This document shows positions 7,826-17,362 of a DNA stretch of 64,000 bases, in pieces; positions within the stretch are counted from its first letter, which is position 1, and each line of letters starts with the position of its first letter. A model generated the notes under the pieces. It ran no database searches. It was not told the DNA's origin and was given only the letters and a program-made list of their open reading frames with translations. Origin of the DNA: Paraburkholderia guartelaensis (lineage in GTDB: Bacteria; Pseudomonadota; Gammaproteobacteria; Burkholderiales; Burkholderiaceae); contig NZ_SMOD01000015.1 of assembly GCF_004353905.1 (NCBI RefSeq), positions 146,740 to 210,739 on the forward strand. Direction: 5' to 3'. The translations under genes and the position numbers were made by a program.

Positions 7826-9286
7826 GTGGAATTGAAGACCCTGTTGAAGGACGCGGCGCTGTTGCGCCATCAGGCTTATATCGATGGGCAATGGTGCCCC
7901 GCCGACTCGGGCGCGAGCTTTGACGTATTCGACCCGGCAACGGGCGCATCGCTCGGCAGCGTTCCTTTGATGGGAGAGGCCGAAACGGCGCGGGCGGTCG
8001 ACGCGGCCAATGCCGCGTGGCCAGCATGGCGAGCGCGCACCGCCAAGGAGCGGGCGGCAGTCATGCGCCGCTGGTACGAACTGATGATCGAGCACGCCGA
8101 CGATCTCGCGCTGATCCTGACCGCGGAGCAGGGCAAGCCGCTCGCGGAAGCGAAAGGCGAGATCACTTATGGCGCGTCGTTCATCGAATGGTTCGCCGAG
8201 GAAGGCAAGCGCGTGGCGGGCGACACGCTCGCGACTCCTGCTTCGGACAAGCGGCTCGTGGTCATCAAGGAGCCGATCGGCGTTTGCGCCGCCATCACGC
8301 CGTGGAATTTCCCCACGGCCATGATTACCCGCAAGGTGGGCCCGGCGCTCGCGGCAGGCTGCCCGATCGTCGTGAAGCCCGCGGAGGCCACGCCGTTTTC
8401 CGCACTCGCATTGGCGGTGCTGGCGGAGCGGGCCGGCGTGCCCAAGGGCGTGCTCAACATCGTCACCGGCGACCCCAAGGCGATTGGCGGCGCGATGACC
8501 AGCAGTCCTGTGGTTCGCAAGCTCTCGTTCACCGGTTCCACGGGCGTCGGGCGATTGCTGATGGCGCAAAGCGCGCCAACGGTGAAAAAGGTGACGCTCG
8601 AACTCGGCGGCAACGCGCCTTTCATCGTGTTCGACGACGCGGACCTCGATGCCGCAGTGGAAGGCGCCATCGCCTCGAAGTACCGCAACAACGGGCAAAC
8701 GTGCGTCTGCACGAATCGCTTCTACGTGCATGAGCGGGTTTACGACGCGTTCGCCGCAAAGCTGGCAACGACCGTGAAGGCGCTGAAGGTCGGGCACGGC
8801 ACGGAGGGCGGCGTCACGCTGGGGCCGCTCATCAACGAGGCGGCGGTCAAAAAGGTCGAAGCGCATATCGCCGATGCGGTGGGCAAAGGCGCGACGCTCG
8901 CCACGGGCGGAAAGCGTCACGCGCTCGGTCACGGCTTCTTCGAGCCTACGGTGCTGACCGGCGTCACCGCGCAAATGGATGTGGCGAGAGAAGAGACGTT
9001 CGGCCCGCTCGCGCCGCTGTTCCGTTTCTCGAGCGACGAAGAAGTGGTGAAGCTTGCCAACGACACGGAGTTCGGACTCGCCGCCTACTTCTACAGCCGC
9101 GATATCGGCCGCATCTGGCGCGTGGCCGAGCAACTCGAATACGGCATGGTGGGCATCAATACCGGATTGATCTCGAACGAGGTGGCGCCGTTTGGCGGCG
9201 TGAAGCAATCGGGTCTGGGCAGGGAAGGGTCGCACTACGGCATCGACGACTATCTCGTCATCAAGTACCTGTGCATGGCGGTTTGA
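7826..9286 (+). CDS. gabD: NAD(P)-dependent succinate-semialdehyde dehydrogenase
   Basis: The 486-residue aldehyde dehydrogenase follows E. coli GabD along its full length: AITPWNFP, KPAEATPFSALAL, FTGSTGVGRLLM, the general base in LELGG (Glu259) and the catalytic NNGQTCVC segment (Cys293, with the redox-partner Cys295). It oxidises succinate semialdehyde to succinate, feeding the TCA cycle. The start is GTG, 7 bases after an AGGA site. Its position behind a polyamine-type importer fits polyamine/GABA catabolism, but succinate semialdehyde is also an end product of some N-heterocycle pathways, so the source is open. Confidence 0.93.
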   Translation: MELKTLLKDAALLRHQAYIDGQWCPADSGASFDVFDPATGASLGSVPLMGEAETARAVDAANAAWPAWRARTAKERAAVMRRWYELMIEHADDLALILTAEQGKPLAEAKGEITYGASFIEWFAEEGKRVAGDTLATPASDKRLVVIKEPIGVCAAITPWNFPTAMITRKVGPALAAGCPIVVKPAEATPFSALALAVLAERAGVPKGVLNIVTGDPKAIGGAMTSSPVVRKLSFTGSTGVGRLLMAQSAPTVKKVTLELGGNAPFIVFDDADLDAAVEGAIASKYRNNGQTCVCTNRFYVHERVYDAFAAKLATTVKALKVGHGTEGGVTLGPLINEAAVKKVEAHIADAVGKGATLATGGKRHALGHGFFEPTVLTGVTAQMDVAREETFGPLAPLFRFSSDEEVVKLANDTEFGLAAYFYSRDIGRIWRVAEQLEYGMVGINTGLISNEVAPFGGVKQSGLGREGSHYGIDDYLVIKYLCMAV

Positions 9287-9325
9287 TCGCCGAACTCACA
9301 CAAAAAAGAAAGGGGACACGCCGCC

Positions 9326-10708
9326 ATGAATACGTCGTCATCGAGCCGCGCCGAGGTCACGCTGGAGCGCGCGCAAAGCGAAGCGGGTCACCGCCTCGAA
9401 GCCGCGACCGTTGCGATACCCACTCGCGTGACGGTGCGAGTCGTCGCGATCTGCCTTGCGATGATCCTTGCCGAAGGCTACGACGTCGCCATTTACGGGG
9501 CGGTGCTGCCCATGCTCACGCATGGCACCGATTGGTCCTTGTCGGCGCTGCAGTTGGGCGCGATCGCAAGCTGCTCGCTGGCGGGCATGATGATCGGCGC
9601 AATGGGCGCGGGCACGCTCAGCGACATGATCGGCCGGCGCCGCATGTTGCTCGGCAGCGCGGCGCTCTTCTCCGCGATGATGGCGGCCGCTGCGCTCGCG
9701 CCCACGCCAGCCTGGTTCGTCGTCGCGCGGATCGTGGGCGGACTCGGGCTTGGCGGTGTCGTGCCGACCGCAGCGGCGCTCACTGTCGAATACTCGCCGC
9801 CGGGGCGCCGTTCTTTCAACTACGCCTTGATTTACACGGGATATTCGCTGGGCGGCATACTCGTCGCGCTGCTCGCGATGAACTGGTTGCCCACACATGG
9901 CTGGCGATTGCTGTTCGGCGTGGGCGCCGCGCCGCTCATCCTCGTGGTGCTCACGGCGCGCCATTTGCCGGAGTCGCTGGAGTTCCTGTTGGCGAGAAAC
10001 CGCATTCCGGAGGCTCGCAGCGTCGCGCGAGCGCTCGGCATCCAGCATTCGGCGCTCGAGAACGAAGCTGGAGCGAGGGCCATGGAGGTCGCAAACGTCA
10101 ACGTCGTGCAGAAAGCCGCGCCGATCCGCTCGCTCTTCAACGCCTCAAACGTGCGCGCCACCCTGGCGTTCTGGATCGCGATGTTCATGGGCTTGCTTTT
10201 GCTCTACGGCCTGAGCACCTGGCTGCCGCAACTCATGCGCAAGGCAGGTTTCCCGCTCGGATCGAACCTCGCATTGCTGGTGATGCTCAACTCGACCGCG
10301 GCATTGGGCTCGCTGCTCGGCGGCGCAGTAGCCGACCGCCTGGGTTCTAAAGCCGTGGTCAGCGTGCTTTACCTGCTTGCGGCAGCCAGCCTGTGCGCGC
10401 TGCCGTTCGCCCATGGCACGCTGCAAACGTACGTGCTCGTGGGCATTGCCGGCGTGGGCACGATTGGGAACACGATGCTGCTCGGCGCGTATATCACGCG
10501 CCACTATCCGCCTCGCAACCGGGCGACTGGCATTGGCTGGGCGCTAGGCATAGGGCGCTTCGGCGCAATCGCCGGGCCGTTGATCGGCGGCGCGCTGGCA
10601 CAAGCGGGCGCGCCGCTGCCGTGGAATTTCTACGCGTTTGCGGGCGCGGGCCTCGCAGCGGCGCTTGCCGTGCTCGCCGTTCCCGGGCACGCAGCAGGTA
10701 CCGAGTAA
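9326..10708 (+). CDS. MFS transporter, aromatic acid:H+ symporter (AAHS)-like
   Basis: The 460-residue protein has about 12 membrane spans. Its early EGYDVAIYGAVLPML resembles the D-x-x-IYG motif of AAHS proteins, the loop 2-3 motif is GTLSDMIGRRRMLLGSA and GAVADRLGSKAVV repeats it in the second half. It probably imports an organic acid by proton symport. It follows gabD by 39 bases with a good GAAAGGGGA site, so the two genes are likely co-transcribed and the substrate may be the precursor of the semialdehyde. Confidence 0.9.
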   Translation: MNTSSSSRAEVTLERAQSEAGHRLEAATVAIPTRVTVRVVAICLAMILAEGYDVAIYGAVLPMLTHGTDWSLSALQLGAIASCSLAGMMIGAMGAGTLSDMIGRRRMLLGSAALFSAMMAAAALAPTPAWFVVARIVGGLGLGGVVPTAAALTVEYSPPGRRSFNYALIYTGYSLGGILVALLAMNWLPTHGWRLLFGVGAAPLILVVLTARHLPESLEFLLARNRIPEARSVARALGIQHSALENEAGARAMEVANVNVVQKAAPIRSLFNASNVRATLAFWIAMFMGLLLLYGLSTWLPQLMRKAGFPLGSNLALLVMLNSTAALGSLLGGAVADRLGSKAVVSVLYLLAAASLCALPFAHGTLQTYVLVGIAGVGTIGNTMLLGAYITRHYPPRNRATGIGWALGIGRFGAIAGPLIGGALAQAGAPLPWNFYAFAGAGLAAALAVLAVPGHAAGTE

Positions 10709-10739
10709 CAAAGGGCAGTTTGACGCTACTACACTCAAG

Positions 10740-12365
10740 ATGAAGCTAATAAAGAATCTACCCATCGCGGGAAAAACCGGGGTTGCATTTGCCTGTGCAA
10801 TTTTTGCCTTCGTGGTCAGTGCGTGCATTTGCCTCGCCAGTGTCCGGGCAATCGATCATAAACAGAAAGCGTTCGAAGCATCCGAACAAACGCTGCTCCT
10901 GCTGAAGGACGGAACGTCCGACTATCTCAACATCATCTGGGCGGTGCTGGCGAACAACCTGAACGGAAAGGCCGGTCACAAGGCGTGGATCGATCAGCAC
11001 CGTGCGGATTTTGGAACGAGACTGGCGGCGCTGCGAGCGATCGATGGCACGGCATCCGCGGCGCAACTGGCTGGCGCAAGCCAGCAAGAATACGACCGCT
11101 GGCTGAATACGGTCGTCGATCCGCTCGTGGAGATGCGCAGGAAGGTGGACGCCTCTTCGGCCAACGTGGGCGACCTTTCCACATTGACCGAAAGCTTCGG
11201 GTCGTACCTGGGTACCGACCAGCTCATTGCTGCCGTCGACAAGCTGGACCACTACGAAAGAGAGCAGATGCTGGCGAGCGGCAAGGAACTGGACTCGTTG
11301 CGCGCCCGGATCTACGTGACGATACTCACCAGCACCGTGATTGCCGTCATCGCGTCCATTCTTGCCGCGACCTGGCTTTCGCGCGCGGTGTCGCGCCCGC
11401 TGAAAGAAGCCGTCACGGTGGCGACGCGCGTTGCAGAAGGTGACCTCACGGCTTCGATCGTCCCTACGTCAACGGATGAAACCGGGCAACTCATGCACGG
11501 CTTGAATGCCATGAACCAGAGCCTCGCGAGCATCGTCGGCGGCGTTCGAATCGGCACGGATAGCATTGCGACTGCGTCGAGCGAAATCGCGGCCGGTAAC
11601 TTCGATCTCTCGTCGCGCACGGAGCAGCAGGCGAGCTCACTCGAAGAAACGGCGGCCAGCATGACGCAACTGACCGTGACCGTTCGACAGAACGCCGACA
11701 ATGCGCGGCAAGCGAACGCATTGGCTACGCGAGCGTCCGGCATGGCGGAGGTGGGGAACGATTCGGTCTCGAGCATGGTTCAGACCATCCGGAATATCAG
11801 TAGCAGTTCGAAACAAATCTCCGAGATCACCGCCGTGATCGAGGGTATTGCTTTTCAGACCAATATTCTCGCGCTGAATGCGGCCGTGGAGGCCGCGCGA
11901 GCGGGCGAGCAGGGGCGGGGTTTCGCGGTGGTCGCGAGCGAAGTGCGCGGACTTGCCCAACGCTCGGCTACGGCGGCAAGGGAAATCAAGGAACTGATCG
12001 TTTCTTCGGTGGTGGCGATCCAGGACAGCGCGAAGCAGGCCGACGATGTTGGCGAGGCCATGGCCGAAGTCAAGACGGCGATCAAGCAGGTTGCGGGCAT
12101 CGTCGCCGAGATTGCCGCGGCTTCCGACGAGCAAAGCCGCGGGATCGACGAGGTCAACCAGGCTGTGAACCAGATGGACCGGTTTACCCAGCAGAACGCG
12201 GCACTCGTGGAGCAGGCGGCCGCGGCGGCGCGTTCTCTCGAGGAACAGGCGATGCAGCTCAAGCAAGCCGTGGCGGTGTTTACGCTTGGCGGCCCGGATT
12301 TCATGCCGGCGAGCCTGGATGTATCGCGCGGGCAGTCATGGGCGCTGGAAATGCAGGCGACTTGA
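10740..12365 (+). CDS. Methyl-accepting chemotaxis protein
   Basis: The 541-residue chemoreceptor has TM1 near residues 13-35, a periplasmic four-helix-bundle-type sensor of about 150 residues, TM2 near 190-212, a HAMP domain (SRPLKEAVTVATRVAEGDLTA) and a cytoplasmic signalling hairpin whose tip, EGIAFQTNILALNAAVEAARAG, lies near 368-390. The C-terminus lacks an NWETF-like CheR tether. Its start is 31 bases behind the MFS gene and no terminator intervenes, so it may sense the compound taken up by that transporter. A long upstream in-frame extension overlapping the MFS gene was rejected because MKLIKNLPIAGK begins the usual N-terminus. Confidence 0.94.
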   Translation: MKLIKNLPIAGKTGVAFACAIFAFVVSACICLASVRAIDHKQKAFEASEQTLLLLKDGTSDYLNIIWAVLANNLNGKAGHKAWIDQHRADFGTRLAALRAIDGTASAAQLAGASQQEYDRWLNTVVDPLVEMRRKVDASSANVGDLSTLTESFGSYLGTDQLIAAVDKLDHYEREQMLASGKELDSLRARIYVTILTSTVIAVIASILAATWLSRAVSRPLKEAVTVATRVAEGDLTASIVPTSTDETGQLMHGLNAMNQSLASIVGGVRIGTDSIATASSEIAAGNFDLSSRTEQQASSLEETAASMTQLTVTVRQNADNARQANALATRASGMAEVGNDSVSSMVQTIRNISSSSKQISEITAVIEGIAFQTNILALNAAVEAARAGEQGRGFAVVASEVRGLAQRSATAAREIKELIVSSVVAIQDSAKQADDVGEAMAEVKTAIKQVAGIVAEIAAASDEQSRGIDEVNQAVNQMDRFTQQNAALVEQAAAAARSLEEQAMQLKQAVAVFTLGGPDFMPASLDVSRGQSWALEMQAT

Positions 12366-12397
12366 GTCGGAACACATAAAGTCTCAAGATCGAAAAT

Positions 12398-12442
12398 AAA
12401 AAAGCGGCGACCGGATGCAACATCCGATCGCCGCCTTTTTTC
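12398..12442. terminator. Bidirectional terminator between convergent genes
   Basis: An A-tract, the arm GCGGCGACCGGATG, a short CAA loop, the opposite arm CATCCGATCGCCGCC and a T-tract form a long hairpin (one mismatch region) between the chemoreceptor (+) and the aldehyde dehydrogenase (-). The A and T tracts on both sides fit termination of both transcripts. Confidence 0.9.
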
Positions 12443-12466
12443 TGCTTCAATCGTGTGCGTGGCGCC

Positions 12467-13912
12467 TTATGCCGTTGCCGTGCCGCTCGTCGCGGCAATC
12501 GCCCATTGCGGCGCATCCTGCAACGCAACGGGTCGCAGGAAGCGCTCGATCGCCGCGTAACCTACCGAGGTGGTTTGCGGCTGCGTCGAAGCGGGCCACG
12601 GGCCCCCGTGCTGCTGCGCATCGCATACGGCAACGCCAGTCGGCACGCCACCGAACAGCACGCGACCCGCGATACGTTGCGCCGCCGTTGCGATCGCACG
12701 ATTTTCCGGCGTATCGGCTTGCGCGCCCCACAGCGTGACCGTGAGCGAACCTTCCACTGCAGCGAGCACGTCGAGCGTCTGCGCTTCGTCACGCACCTTC
12801 ACGATCAGCGCGGCCGGGCCGAACATCTCTTCGTGCAGCGCGGCGTTGGCGATAAACGTCTGCGCGTCGGTTTCGAACAAGCGCGGCGCGGGCGCTGCGG
12901 CTTCATCGTTGTGTGCCGGCGCGGCCAGACGCACGCGCACGCCAGCCTGGCTCGCGATATGCGCGGCGGCGCTTTCGAAACCGCGGCGCATGGCGGCCGT
13001 GAGCATGGCATGCGGCTTTTGCGCGGACAATGCTTGCGCCAGCGCCTCTGCGAAACGCTCGCCATCGGCATCGTCGCGCACGACGATCAACCCCGGGCTC
13101 GTGCAGAACTGCCCGCAGCCCATCGTGATCGAAGCCGCGAGGGTGGCAGCTGGCGTATCGACGCCTTCCGCGAGTGCTTGCGGCAGCACGACGAGCGGAT
13201 TGATCGAGCCGAGTTCGCCAAAGAACGGAATCGGCCGGCGACGCGCATTGGCCGCGCGCCACAGAGCCACGCCGCCCTGATATGAACCCGTGAACGCGAC
13301 CGCCGCGACATCGGCGTGACCGACGAGATGCACGGCCGCTTCGCGTGAAGCCTGATCGACGAACGCGATCACGCCTTCGGGCAGGCCTTGTTCGCGCAGC
13401 ACACGCGCGGCGAGCGCATGCACGCGGCGCGACAGTTCGGGATGGCCGGAGTGCGGCTTGACGATCACCGTGCAACCCGCAGCGAGTGCCGAGGCCGTAT
13501 CGCCGCCGAGCACCGAGAACGCAAACGGGAAATTGCTCGCCGAGAACATCGCCACCGGCCCGAGCGGCAGCTGTACGCGCGTGAGGTGCGGGCGGCCCGC
13601 GGGCGGTGCGCCTGGCACGGCCGCATCGTCAACGTGGCGATTGGCGATACCCGCTTCCACGCGTTCGGCAAAGCCGCGCAACTGAAACGCGGTGCGCGCG
13701 AGTTCGCCATTCAAACGTGCGGCACCAAGCGACGTTTCTTCGTCGGCGATGGTGACGAGTTGGGCGGCGTCGTTTTCGAGCGCGTCGGCGAGGCCGCGCA
13801 GCAGGGCGCTGCGCACGGCGCGTGAAGCCGCGCCGTAGATAGCCTGTGCTTCATGCGCGAGCGCGGCGGCTTCGTCGATACGCGCGAACGTCACGTTGTT
13901 TTCTGTCTGCAT
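12467..13912 (-). CDS. 2-oxoglutarate (alpha-ketoglutaric) semialdehyde dehydrogenase, NADP+-type aldehyde dehydrogenase
   Basis: The 481-residue enzyme belongs to the KGSADH branch of aldehyde dehydrogenases: SNFPFAFSVLGGDTASALAAGC, FTGSYQGG, the general base in FFGELGSINP and the catalytic MGCGQFCTSPG (Cys270). It oxidises 2-oxoglutarate semialdehyde to 2-oxoglutarate, the last step of non-phosphorylative pentose and of some glucarate/hydroxyproline routes. The start MQTENNVTF follows GGAG. The gene lies 17 bases after the XylX-like dehydratase, which makes its substrate, so the pair is almost certainly one operon. Confidence 0.9.
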   Translation of the reverse strand: MQTENNVTFARIDEAAALAHEAQAIYGAASRAVRSALLRGLADALENDAAQLVTIADEETSLGAARLNGELARTAFQLRGFAERVEAGIANRHVDDAAVPGAPPAGRPHLTRVQLPLGPVAMFSASNFPFAFSVLGGDTASALAAGCTVIVKPHSGHPELSRRVHALAARVLREQGLPEGVIAFVDQASREAAVHLVGHADVAAVAFTGSYQGGVALWRAANARRRPIPFFGELGSINPLVVLPQALAEGVDTPAATLAASITMGCGQFCTSPGLIVVRDDADGERFAEALAQALSAQKPHAMLTAAMRRGFESAAAHIASQAGVRVRLAAPAHNDEAAAPAPRLFETDAQTFIANAALHEEMFGPAALIVKVRDEAQTLDVLAAVEGSLTVTLWGAQADTPENRAIATAAQRIAGRVLFGGVPTGVAVCDAQQHGGPWPASTQPQTTSVGYAAIERFLRPVALQDAPQWAIAATSGTATA

Positions 13913-13929
13913 TACGAATCCACTCCAGA

Positions 13930-15105
13930 TTAAAAAAGCCCGCGCTCGGCGAGGTTGGTATAAAGGGCGCGCACGCCGAACGTCCACGGTTCGATTTCGG
14001 TGCAAAGGCGCACGGTGTTGACGATGGCGCCAAGCGGCGGCGCGCTGATCGTGACACGGTCGCCGAGGTGATGCGTGAAACCGCCGCCGGGCGCGTCGCG
14101 GTCCTTGATCGGCGAGAACATCGTGCCGAGGAACAGCATGAAACCGTCCGGATACTGATGGTGGCGGCCCCACGCCTGCGAAACGAGATCGAGCGGGTCG
14201 CGGCTGATTTCCTGCATGTGGCTTACGCCTTCGAGCAGGAAACCGTCGTCGGTGCCTTCCACGCGCAGCGAGACGCTGGTGGAGCGAACCGTATCGAGTG
14301 TGAAGTCTTCATCGAACAGACGAATGAACGGACCGATCGCGCACGAGCCGTTGTTGTCCTTGCATTTGCCGAGCAGCAGGGCCGAGCGGCCTTCGATATC
14401 GCGCAGATTCACGTCGTTGCCAAGCGCCGCTCCGACCACTTCGCCGCGGCTGTTGACCGCGAGCACGATCTCGGGCTCGGGGTTACTCCACGCCGAGGCG
14501 GGATGCAGGCCGATATCGGCGCCGAATCCAACCGAGGACATCGGCTGGGACTTCGAGAACACCTCGGCGTCTGGCCCAATGCCGACTTCCATGTATTGCG
14601 ACCACGCGCCACGGCGCTGAAGTTCTTCCTTCAGTTTGATCGCGGCCTCGGAACCCGGCTTGATTTTCGAAAGATCGGCGCCGATCAGCTTCGTGATTTC
14701 GGTGCGCACGTCCTGTGCTTTGGCGGGATCGCCGCCTGCCTGTTCTTCGATCACGCGTTCCAGAAGACTCACGGCGAACGTTACGCCGCAGGCCTTGATG
14801 GCTTGCAGGTCGCACGGCGCGAGGAGCCAGGGGCGATCTGCGGGGCGGTCGCCCGCGAAGCTGTGTTCGAGCAGCGCCTCGGCCGTGCCGAGCGGCTCGC
14901 CGGGCGTATGCCGCACGACATCGAGCAGATCGTCGTAATCGAACAAGTCGGCCGTGGTGGGCGCCACCTCCGAAATATCGAAGACCATGCCGCCGCGCAC
15001 GACGACGACGCAGGGTCCGTCGCCCTCCGGGGTGGGCCGCCAGACGCGGCCGACGAGCAGCGCGTTATCGAGATCCTGCGGGAGATAAGCGGACGTTGAG
15101 GACAT
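13930..15105 (-). CDS. 2-keto-3-deoxy-pentonate dehydratase, FAH superfamily (XylX-like)
   Basis: The 391-residue protein has the fumarylacetoacetate-hydrolase fold in its C-terminal two thirds and matches the Caulobacter XylX group at CGVTFAVSLLERVIEE, YMEVGIGPDAEVF, NNPEPE-like SNPEPEIVL, ALGNDVNLRDIEGRSALLL and HQYPDGFMLFLGTMF. It is expected to dehydrate 2-keto-3-deoxy-D-xylonate (or L-arabonate) to 2-oxoglutarate semialdehyde. Sugar dehydrogenase, lactonase and pentonate dehydratase genes are absent from the window, so only the lower Weimberg half is here. Start MSSTSAYL; weak GGAA site. Confidence 0.85.
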   Translation of the reverse strand: MSSTSAYLPQDLDNALLVGRVWRPTPEGDGPCVVVVRGGMVFDISEVAPTTADLFDYDDLLDVVRHTPGEPLGTAEALLEHSFAGDRPADRPWLLAPCDLQAIKACGVTFAVSLLERVIEEQAGGDPAKAQDVRTEITKLIGADLSKIKPGSEAAIKLKEELQRRGAWSQYMEVGIGPDAEVFSKSQPMSSVGFGADIGLHPASAWSNPEPEIVLAVNSRGEVVGAALGNDVNLRDIEGRSALLLGKCKDNNGSCAIGPFIRLFDEDFTLDTVRSTSVSLRVEGTDDGFLLEGVSHMQEISRDPLDLVSQAWGRHHQYPDGFMLFLGTMFSPIKDRDAPGGGFTHHLGDRVTISAPPLGAIVNTVRLCTEIEPWTFGVRALYTNLAERGLF

Positions 15106-15247
15106 GGCGGGCATTCCGGAGTGAGCGTGGCGACACGCATCGTAGGGCGGATGTGCGTGCGCGTCCAAAGGAACGCCTCTTTGTCCAACGGGCTGGACGA
15201 TCGGACCGCGCCTGTCGAACTGACCAGGCGGCGGCTCGTATTGCGGG

Positions 15248-16477
15248 TTAGAAGAGGTGTTTGATGCCGGCCGACACGGCCACCTGATTCGACGTCGTGG
15301 AGGGCGAGAGATAGCCGATGTCCGCGACCGCCTGACGGCCCCACGAATCGACGCCGCTTGCATGCTGATATGCAGCCGTTGCGTACAGCTCGGTGGCTTT
15401 CGAGAGTGAGTAGCCGGCGCCCAGATTCCACTGCTCATAGCGCGCGCCGCCCGTGCCGTTCAGGTTGCCGCCGTTCGTGTAGTCGAACGACGTGCCGACG
15501 CGCAGGAACGGCGTGACCTGGTAACGCACGCTCGCCCCCACCGTATTGAACGACGCGGTGCCGTGGTAGTTCTGCGTGTTCAGCGCGGCCGTGGCGCCGA
15601 GATCGCGGTATTGCGTGTTCGACCAGGCGAGGCCCAGGATGGCGGAGCCGATCGTCCAGGTCGAGGCCACGGCGACTGTCTGCTGCGTGCGTGCGGAGGC
15701 GAATCCCGAGATGGATGGATTCGATGCCGGCGTCGTAGCGGACCCGGCGGAGCCGAGATTGTTGCCGGTGGCGCTCGCATTCGCATTGGTGCCGTAGAGC
15801 GAAGTGTTCGGATTGCGCGCGTTGATGATCGATGCCGCGACGGCGACGCTCGGCCCGGTGTAGCTAAAGCCCGCAGACCAATACTGGTTCTGCGTGAAGT
15901 TGCCGGCTATCCCGCCCAGGCTGTACAGCGCGCCGAACCGGAATCCTCCAAAGGAGTCCGAACTGTACTTGATCGCGTTGTTGATGCGGTGCGTGAAATT
16001 GAGGTTGTCATAGTCAGCCGGATGGATCGCGAGGTTGCCGAAGTACCAGGCGTAGAGCAGCGGCGACACGTAATCCACCGCGGCGTCGGACTGGCGGCCA
16101 AGCGACGCAGTGCCGTAAGTGGGTGCCGTGACGCCGATCCAGGCCTGACGGCCGAACAGGGTTCCGCCCTGGCCGAGCGTGCCATTGCTGACGCTGAAGC
16201 CGCTTTCGAGCACGAACAATGTTTTCACGCCGCCGCCCAGATCTTCGGTGCCTTTCAGGCCCCAGCGGCTCGAACTCGGGCCCGACGTGCCGCTGTCGAA
16301 CTGGGCGACCTGGCCGCCGCCCGTGGGTTTGCCACCGGCAGGCGTTGCCGCCGTCTGAACGTTGTTCGTGTAGGTCACGTTGCCGGTGACGATACCGTAG
16401 AGCGTCACGCTGCTTTGGGCATAGGCGGCGACAGGTGACAGTGCGATTGTAGTGAGCGCGAGAAGTCTTTTTTTCAT
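15248..16477 (-). CDS. Outer-membrane porin (Gram-negative porin, OmpC-like)
   Basis: The 409-residue precursor has a signal peptide ending AYA and a mature start of QSSVTLYGIVTGN. Typical porin segments follow: SRWGLKGTEDLGGGVKTLFVLESGF, FGRQAWIGV and a terminal YLSPSTTSNQVAVSAGIKHLF ending in Phe, the C-terminal signature used for barrel assembly. It should be a 16-strand trimeric diffusion channel. It sits 142 bp upstream of the pentonate operon on the same strand and may admit the pentose or pentonate. Confidence 0.94.
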   Translation of the reverse strand: MKKRLLALTTIALSPVAAYAQSSVTLYGIVTGNVTYTNNVQTAATPAGGKPTGGGQVAQFDSGTSGPSSSRWGLKGTEDLGGGVKTLFVLESGFSVSNGTLGQGGTLFGRQAWIGVTAPTYGTASLGRQSDAAVDYVSPLLYAWYFGNLAIHPADYDNLNFTHRINNAIKYSSDSFGGFRFGALYSLGGIAGNFTQNQYWSAGFSYTGPSVAVAASIINARNPNTSLYGTNANASATGNNLGSAGSATTPASNPSISGFASARTQQTVAVASTWTIGSAILGLAWSNTQYRDLGATAALNTQNYHGTASFNTVGASVRYQVTPFLRVGTSFDYTNGGNLNGTGGARYEQWNLGAGYSLSKATELYATAAYQHASGVDSWGRQAVADIGYLSPSTTSNQVAVSAGIKHLF

Positions 16478-16534
16478 GGTTGTGGGCTTGTACAAGCCGT
16501 GGTCGAGGCTAAAGCATCGGAAACATCGAACGAG

Positions 16535-17362
16535 TTAGTGCGGGAAGTAGTCGGGCAGTCGATAGCCCCGGTAGGTCGGGTTGCGCAAGATCGCCGTGCG
16601 GAATTCGTCTGAACGATAGGCCGCGACGATATCGGCGGTCTCCTGTGAGTTGCGGTTCGCCGATTTGACGACCACTTGATTCACGTAAGGCGAGCGCATT
16701 TGTTCGAGCGCCAGTGCTTCGGTCAAGCGGTGCCCGCTGGAAATGGCGAAGTTGCCCTGGATGGCCGCGAAATCGACGTCCTCGAGTGCACGCGGCGCCT
16801 GTGCGGTTTCGAGCGGAACGATGCGGATGCCAGCGGGATTGGCAACCACGTCACGCTCGGAGACATCGACGGGATTGGGATTCTCGCGAATGCGGATCCA
16901 GCCGATCGCCTGGAGAATCTTGAGCGCACGTTCGAGGTTGACCGGGTCGTTAGGCACGGCGACCGTTGCGCCCGGCTTCACCTCGGAGAGCGAACGATGG
17001 CGGGTGGAGTAGAGGCCCATGGGTGGCGTCGGCACTTGTACGACGCCGACGAGGTCGGTGCCGTTGCGGTCGTTGTATGCCTTCAGATAGACGCTGTGCT
17101 GCATCACATCGGCGGCGATTTCGCCGTGCCACACGGCCTGGTTCGCTTCAAGCCCAGTGCTGAAGTTCACGTACTGGATGGTGTAACCCTTGCGCTTGAG
17201 TTGTGGCTCGACGCCTTCGCGAAATTCGTCGGCGTACGGTCCGGGCACAAAGCCGACTCGCAACACGTGCGCGGCATTGTCGGCGGCGTGGGCAGCCGGC
17301 GATTGCAGCGCAAACAGCACGATAGTGGAAAATAACGTTTGGATAACTAATCGATATCTCAT
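16535..17362 (-). CDS. MetQ/NlpA family ABC substrate-binding protein
   Basis: The 275-residue precursor starts MRYRLVIQ, with a signal peptide ending AHA|AD. The mature protein shows NlpA/MetQ hallmarks: LRVGFVPGPYADEF, the ATVAVPNDPVNLERAL segment and VDFAAIQGNFAIS. Unlike most MetQ proteins it has no lipobox Cys, so it should be a free periplasmic protein. No MetN or MetI gene is adjacent, so it either borrows another importer or is an orphan. It may bind methionine or another S-compound, consistent with the sulfur genes to the right. Confidence 0.87.
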   Translation of the reverse strand: MRYRLVIQTLFSTIVLFALQSPAAHAADNAAHVLRVGFVPGPYADEFREGVEPQLKRKGYTIQYVNFSTGLEANQAVWHGEIAADVMQHSVYLKAYNDRNGTDLVGVVQVPTPPMGLYSTRHRSLSEVKPGATVAVPNDPVNLERALKILQAIGWIRIRENPNPVDVSERDVVANPAGIRIVPLETAQAPRALEDVDFAAIQGNFAISSGHRLTEALALEQMRSPYVNQVVVKSANRNSQETADIVAAYRSDEFRTAILRNPTYRGYRLPDYFPH

